Source: Phragmitibacter flavus
Lineage (GTDB): Bacteria > Verrucomicrobiota > Verrucomicrobiia > Verrucomicrobiales > Verrucomicrobiaceae
Length of the DNA stretch: 64,000 nt
Reading direction: 5' to 3'
Assembly: GCF_005780165.1 (NCBI RefSeq)
Contig: NZ_VAUV01000014.1
Span: forward strand, 1-64,000
Part shown: positions 62,394 to 64,000 of the stretch, one piece after another
How positions within the stretch are numbered: the stretch's first letter is position 1
Layout of the letters: every line of letters begins with the position of its first letter
Translations under genes and position numbers: made by a program
The notes under the pieces: model-generated
What the model saw: only the letters and a program-made list of their open reading frames with translations
What the model was told of the DNA's origin: nothing
Database searches by the model: none

Positions 62394-63755
62394 ATGGGAT
62401 TTACTTTTAAGAACCTAACCCGCCAGAGGGCTATTGGCGCCAATTCATATCTGATCAGCAATGGCAAGCAGCGGTTCGTGCTGGATGCGGGGTCAAATCC
62501 AAAGGACAAGGGGCATGAATCGTTGCCGAATTATGCGGCGGTAACTCCGGATTCGCTGGACGCGATCATTCTGACGCATGCGCATCATGATCACATTGGG
62601 TCATTGCCAGTTTTACAGCGGATGCAGCCCAAAACTCCGGTTTACATGACGGAGCCGACGGGGGAAGTGGGCGCGGGGATGTTGCACAATTCGGTGAATG
62701 TGATGACGAGTCAGCGCGAGGAGTTGGGCATCCAGGAGTATCCTCTGTTCACGCATCGGGAGATTGACGGCATCAAGGCGCAGTGGTTTTACCGGGATTT
62801 GCGTCATCCGTTTGTGGTGCCGGATACCGATGTGGAATGCACTTTTTTTGATGCGGGTCACATCATGGGTTCGGTGGGGGTTTTGATGAAGCAGGGTGGA
62901 AAGAGCCTCTTCTACACCGGTGATGTGAATTTCGAGGATCAGACCATTACACGTGCGGCGGACTTCCCGACGGAGCCGGTGGACGTGCTGGTGATGGAGA
63001 CGACGCGTGGCGATTATGTGCGTCCAGAAGGGTTTACTCGCAGGGCGGAGAAGGAGCGGCTGGCGAAGGTGATTCGTGAGACGTTTGAGAGGGATGGGGC
63101 GGTGTTGATGCCGGTGTTCGCCTTGGGCAAGAGCCAGGAGTTGCTGGTGATGCTGCATGAGTTGTGGCGCATGGAATTGATTCCCAAAGTGCCGGTGTTG
63201 ATTGGCGGGTTGAGCGCGAAGGTGACGGTGGAGTATGACCGGTATGCGTCGAAAACGCGCCGGAACTACGAGGGGTTCCAAATTTTTGAGGACATGGACA
63301 TGCTGGTAGCGCCGCGCAGGCGTAAGAAGGAGCTGAGTTGTTCACCGCACACAATTTATGCGCTTTCGAGCGGGATGATGAGTGAGGGAACGGTGTCGAA
63401 CAAATTTGCGCGGGGATTTTTGGACAATCCGCGCAACACGGTGGCGTTTGTTGGTTACACGGATGGGGCAACGCCAGGCTGGCGGGTGCGCAATGGCAAG
63501 CCCGGGGAGATGATTTCGCTGGATGCGACTTTGCCGGAGGTTCAGCTGAACTGCCGGGTGGAGAGTTTTGATTTTAGCGCGCATGCGCCGCGCGAGGATT
63601 TGGTGGAATATGCGCGCAAGTTACAGCCGAAGAAAATCTTGCTGGTGCATGGGGATGAGCCGGCGCAGGACTGGTTTGCGAGTGCGCTGAAGGCAGCGAT
63701 GCCGGAGTGTGAGGTGATTTTGCCTGATCCCGGGAAAGAGATCGAGTTGTGGTAA
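62394..63755 (+). CDS. Beta-CASP metallo-beta-lactamase RNA-processing family protein
   Basis: A protein of about 453 residues. ILTHAHHDHIGSLPVL is the zinc-binding HxHxDH motif, FFDAGHIMGSVGVLM and FYTGDVNFEDQ add ligands, METTRGDYVRPEG opens the beta-CASP insert, and SFDFSAHAPREDLVEY plus LVHGDEP are the C-terminal ligands of CPSF-73/RNase J-like enzymes. It likely cuts or trims RNA. The frame runs from 62352, overlapping the previous gene, but ATG 62394 begins directly before the conserved N-terminus. Confidence 0.9.
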   Translation: MGFTFKNLTRQRAIGANSYLISNGKQRFVLDAGSNPKDKGHESLPNYAAVTPDSLDAIILTHAHHDHIGSLPVLQRMQPKTPVYMTEPTGEVGAGMLHNSVNVMTSQREELGIQEYPLFTHREIDGIKAQWFYRDLRHPFVVPDTDVECTFFDAGHIMGSVGVLMKQGGKSLFYTGDVNFEDQTITRAADFPTEPVDVLVMETTRGDYVRPEGFTRRAEKERLAKVIRETFERDGAVLMPVFALGKSQELLVMLHELWRMELIPKVPVLIGGLSAKVTVEYDRYASKTRRNYEGFQIFEDMDMLVAPRRRKKELSCSPHTIYALSSGMMSEGTVSNKFARGFLDNPRNTVAFVGYTDGATPGWRVRNGKPGEMISLDATLPEVQLNCRVESFDFSAHAPREDLVEYARKLQPKKILLVHGDEPAQDWFASALKAAMPECEVILPDPGKEIELW

Positions 63756-63788
63756 GAGGGTCTTTTTGGGAGGCTTTGGGATGGGAAA

Positions 63789-63836
63789 GCGGTGAAAATC
63801 ACCGCACTCCTAAAGGGGCGAAGTGAAACTTCGCGG
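63789..63836. repeat. Two short palindromes (triloop type)
   Basis: GCGGTGA-AAA-TCACCGC (63789-63805) and GCGAAGT-GAA-ACTTCGC with trailing GG (63818-63836) lie in the gap between two convergent genes. The second is identical to the element at 48898-48916. Both have 7-bp arms and 3-nt loops and lack a following T run. Confidence 0.75.
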
Positions 63837-63849
63837 CCCTTCTCAATGC

Positions 63850-64000
63850 TCAACGTGCGGCCGCAGTGGCTTCTGGCAGGGTTGAGAGAACGCGATTGCC
63901 GGCGGGGTCAATGACTTTGACGGTCACGAAGAACAGCACGTTCTTGCGTTCTGATTGCTTGACCTTGCTTTGGAAGGCGCGACCCACGAGAGGGACGTCA
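63850..64000 (-). CDS. Secretin C-terminal end (type II secretion/type IV pilus GspD/PilQ-like), partial
   Basis: The last 49 codons of a gene that continues past the right edge. Reading leftwards: DVPLVGRAFQSKVKQSERKN, then VLFFVTVKVIDPAGNRVLS and an Ala-rich tail. The pattern G-R-x-F-x-S-K followed by a hydrophobic strand VLFFVTVKVIDPAG is the conserved end of the secretin domain (LLGxLFxxxxxxxxxxELxIFITPxIV-type). The protein would form the outer-membrane ring of a type II secretion or pilus system. Stop codon TGA is at 63850-63852 on the minus strand. Confidence 0.82.
   Translation of the reverse strand, partial: DVPLVGRAFQSKVKQSERKNVLFFVTVKVIDPAGNRVLSTLPEATAAAR

Noticed and set aside
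1-64000. CRISPR array, tRNA or rRNA gene
   Set aside because: No regularly spaced direct repeats, cloverleaf sequences or rRNA signatures were seen on either strand.

Overview
The window looks like a chromosome segment of a Verrucomicrobiota bacterium (Verrucomicrobiales-like; a related PVC lineage is possible). The grounds are two DUF1501 proteins, one beside a DUF1800 protein with thrombospondin type-3 calcium motifs, a SLA1-homology (SHD1) protein, a PEP-CTERM protein, a GlgE maltosyltransferase and a very large envelope-polysaccharide locus. No rRNA, tRNA, CRISPR array or complete insertion sequence was seen. The left edge holds the 3' end of a group II intron (domains V and VI).

About 0.1 to 42.3 kb is one polysaccharide locus. 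On the left (0.1-5.8 kb) are a deacetylase-like protein, three glycosyltransferases and a methyltransferase. At 6.4-27.2 kb a long plus-strand run encodes a Wzm ABC permease, two Wzt ATPases with closely related ATPase domains but different C-terminal domains, each followed by an FkbM methyltransferase, then many glycosyltransferases (GT2, GT4, GT9 and a GT8/GT77-like protein), further methyltransferases, an acyltransferase and an O-antigen ligase/polymerase. One GT2 gene is broken by an in-frame TAG. Base composition drops sharply towards AT from the C-terminal half of the second Wzt to about 14.1 kb, which suggests an acquired cassette. At 27.4-34.1 kb lies the envelope machinery: a small PLDc_N membrane protein, a Wzc-type tyrosine autokinase, a 59-residue lipoprotein, a large outer-membrane beta-barrel, a secreted protein with an EF-hand-like loop and a short Wza-type export lipoprotein. 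At 34.3-42.3 kb a tightly packed operon encodes the initiating phosphoglycosyltransferase, a GT39-like membrane enzyme, three more glycosyltransferases, a tiny prepilin-like protein and a membrane-anchored EEP-family hydrolase.

From 42.4 kb to the right edge the content is mixed: DUF1501, an SHD1 protein, an SGNH hydrolase, class II fructose-bisphosphate aldolase, an S4 RNA-binding protein, RsmB, a serine beta-lactamase-like hydrolase, a TPR protein, a sugar-1-phosphate nucleotidyltransferase and an APH-family kinase (possibly a MurU/AmgK-like recycling pair) enclosing a DUF1501-DUF1800 pair, a PEP-CTERM protein, GlgE, a CHASE2-like membrane protein, a beta-CASP metallo-beta-lactamase protein and the C-terminal end of a secretin at the edge. 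This half is GC-rich, and its intergenic gaps carry a family of short palindromes with 7-8 bp arms and 3-4 nt loops.

The most interesting systems are the duplicated Wzt-FkbM modules beside a single permease, and the short export lipoprotein with its own beta-barrel, small lipoprotein and calcium-motif protein. Functions are inferred from motifs read by eye; no database search was run.
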